This document shows positions 6,322 to 7,371 of a stretch of 7,371 nucleotides of DNA, piece by piece; positions within the stretch are counted from its first letter, which is position 1, and each line of letters begins with the position of its first letter. The translations under genes were made by a program, and so were the position numbers. Source of the stretch: Armatimonadota bacterium (GTDB taxonomy: Bacteria > Armatimonadota > Armatimonadia > Armatimonadales > Armatimonadaceae); the NCBI GenBank assembly GCA_014381035.1, contig JACMIS010000241.1, positions 1-7,371 on the forward strand, read 5' to 3'. Below the pieces are notes generated by a model. That model saw nothing but the letters and a program-made list of their open reading frames with translations. It was not told the origin of the DNA and did no database searches.

Positions 6322-7227
6322 ATGATGAACCTGATTTCCTTGCTGATATTTCTGTTGCTCCCGCTGGCGATGCTTGCTACCGTCGCCGCTCCGGCAGACG
6401 CCGTCGACCCGACGCCGATACCGCTCTGGGCAGACGGGACCGTACCCGGCGCACTCGGTACGCGCCCGGAGGATACACCATCCCTTACGCCGTACTTGCC
6501 AGACGTAACGGCTACCGCACCGCGTCCCGCGATGGTGATCTGCCCTGGTGGTGGCTATGGCGGACTTGCGGACCATGAAGGGCGCGACTACGCGCTGTTC
6601 CTGAACCAACAGGGCATCGCCTGTTTCGTGCTGAAGTACCGCCTGGGATCGGCGGGGTATCGGCACCCCGTAATGCTACAGGACGCGGCACGGGCAGTTC
6701 GACTAGTCCGTGCCCGCGCCGCGGCGTGGAACATTGATCCGAAGCGAGTTGGCATCATGGGATCGTCGGCGGGCGGACATTTGGCGTCCACGTTGCTGAC
6801 ACATTTCAATGCGGGTAAGGCGGACGATCCGGACCCGGTTGAGCGACAGAGTAGCCGCCCTGCGCTCGGGGTCCTTTGCTACGCGGTGATCTCGATGCAG
6901 AGCGATTTGACACACGCTGGATCGCGCAACAACCTGCTCGGGGACGCCCCGGCGCAAGGTCTGGTAGACAACCTTTCGAGCGAGCGGCAGGTGACACCGC
7001 AAACGCCGCCCTGCTTTATCTGGCACACCGGCGAAGATACGGCGGTCAACGTAGGAAATAGCCTGATGTTCGCCAGTGCCTTACAGGCGAGCAAGGTGCC
7101 TTTCGATCTGCATATTTACCAGAAGGGCGGGCACGGTATCGGTCTTTCCGATAAATCCCCTTTCACCAACGTTCACCCGTGGGCGAACGACCTGATCTAC
7201 TGGCTGAAGGCACAGGGCTGGATGTAG
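6322..7227 (+). CDS. Secreted alpha/beta-hydrolase, acetyl-esterase / BD-FAE-like
   Basis: This 301-residue protein has a strongly hydrophobic signal peptide (about residues 3-22, likely cleavage after ADA at 27), so it is probably exported. It has the hormone-sensitive-lipase / acetylxylan-esterase style of alpha/beta-hydrolase: an oxyanion-hole segment PGGGYGGLADHEG (75-87), the nucleophile elbow GSSAGGH (147-153) with Ser149 as probable nucleophile, probable acid Asp239 in HTGEDTAV, and His271 in GGHGIG. FVLKYRLG (102-109) and DAARAVRLVRARAAAWNIDPKRVGIMG (121-147) match proteins often annotated as xylan esterase or endo-xylanase-linked esterase. It lies 6 bases after the amidase stop with no clear ribosome binding site, so translational coupling is plausible. 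A second ATG at 6325 would shorten it by one residue. It is only distantly related to the upstream esterase, so the pair is not a recent duplication. The substrate is inferred to be an acylated sugar. Confidence 0.9.
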   Translation: MMNLISLLIFLLLPLAMLATVAAPADAVDPTPIPLWADGTVPGALGTRPEDTPSLTPYLPDVTATAPRPAMVICPGGGYGGLADHEGRDYALFLNQQGIACFVLKYRLGSAGYRHPVMLQDAARAVRLVRARAAAWNIDPKRVGIMGSSAGGHLASTLLTHFNAGKADDPDPVERQSSRPALGVLCYAVISMQSDLTHAGSRNNLLGDAPAQGLVDNLSSERQVTPQTPPCFIWHTGEDTAVNVGNSLMFASALQASKVPFDLHIYQKGGHGIGLSDKSPFTNVHPWANDLIYWLKAQGWM

Positions 7228-7263
7228 TCGCATCACCACGCGAAATAAAAAAGGAATACTTAC

Positions 7264-7371
7264 ATGGGACAGTTAGACGGAAAATGGGCACTGGTCACCG
7301 GGTCGAGCCGGGGAATCGGACAGCAGATCGCCGTCGGTCTGGCAGAGCACGGTTGCCACGTCATCGTGCAT
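7264..7371 (+). CDS. Short-chain dehydrogenase/reductase (SDR), 5' part, cut by window end
   Basis: Only the first 36 codons are inside the window. They read GKWALVTGSSRGIGQQIAVGLAEHG and show the classical SDR nucleotide-binding motif TGxxxGxG (residues 12-19) following the first beta strand. The catalytic Ser-Tyr-Lys residues lie beyond the edge. The ATG is well supported by AAGGA at 7251-7255, 8 bases upstream, which is the best ribosome binding site of the plus-strand run. The gene begins 36 bases after the alpha/beta-hydrolase stop with no terminator between, so it is probably in the same transcript. The specific substrate cannot be judged; sugar, hydroxy-acid and acyl-carrier reductases are all possible. 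Confidence 0.93.
   Translation, partial: MGQLDGKWALVTGSSRGIGQQIAVGLAEHGCHVIVH

Noticed and set aside
4467..7227. The two secreted alpha/beta-hydrolases as a tandem duplication
   Set aside because: They share only the general fold and GxSxG layout. Motif wording, length and signal peptides differ, so a recent duplication is not supported.

Overview
The window is chromosomal DNA from a moderately GC-rich, probably environmental, heterotrophic bacterium. Three things point to a free-living polysaccharide degrader with an exosortase (PEP-CTERM) sorting system: an ice-binding-like DUF3494 protein with a PEP-CTERM tail, a DUF2961-family gene (now broken), and several secreted esterase-type hydrolases. 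Such gene sets are common in Armatimonadota, Planctomycetota and Verrucomicrobiota. I cannot fix the phylum from this sequence, and no rRNA, tRNA, CRISPR or recognisable transposase gene is present.

Layout. Bases 1-162 form a long imperfect palindrome (MITE-like or a dispersed palindromic repeat). Then comes a minus-strand malate/L-lactate dehydrogenase-family gene (212-1192), followed by 441 bp of more AT-rich sequence with no convincing gene (1193-1633). A plus-strand DUF3494/PEP-CTERM gene (1634-2443) faces a minus-strand uronate-dehydrogenase-like epimerase (2511-3332) across a perfect 25-bp inverted repeat. The epimerase is divergent from a DUF2961-family pseudogene (3446-4290), which carries an internal deletion, a frameshift and an in-frame stop. 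After a 16-bp perfect inverted repeat and two small dyads, four plus-strand genes follow closely: a secreted esterase (4467-5495), a nitrilase-superfamily amidase (5527-6315), a second secreted alpha/beta hydrolase (6322-7227), and the start of a short-chain dehydrogenase (7264 to the window edge).

How the genes may work together. The two exported esterases could deacylate plant or microbial polysaccharides or their oligomers outside the cytoplasm. The uronate-dehydrogenase-like protein, the Ldh_2-type dehydrogenase and the SDR could oxidise or reduce the released sugar acids and hydroxy acids in the cytoplasm. The nitrilase-family enzyme probably removes an amide group from a small metabolite. 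This pathway picture is inference from family membership and gene order; no substrate can be read from the sequence.

The most notable points are the decayed DUF2961 gene, where the disabling lesions can be located almost to the base, and the strong inverted repeats, differing in sequence, that occupy three of the intergenic spaces. I see no clear evidence of a wholly new multi-gene system.
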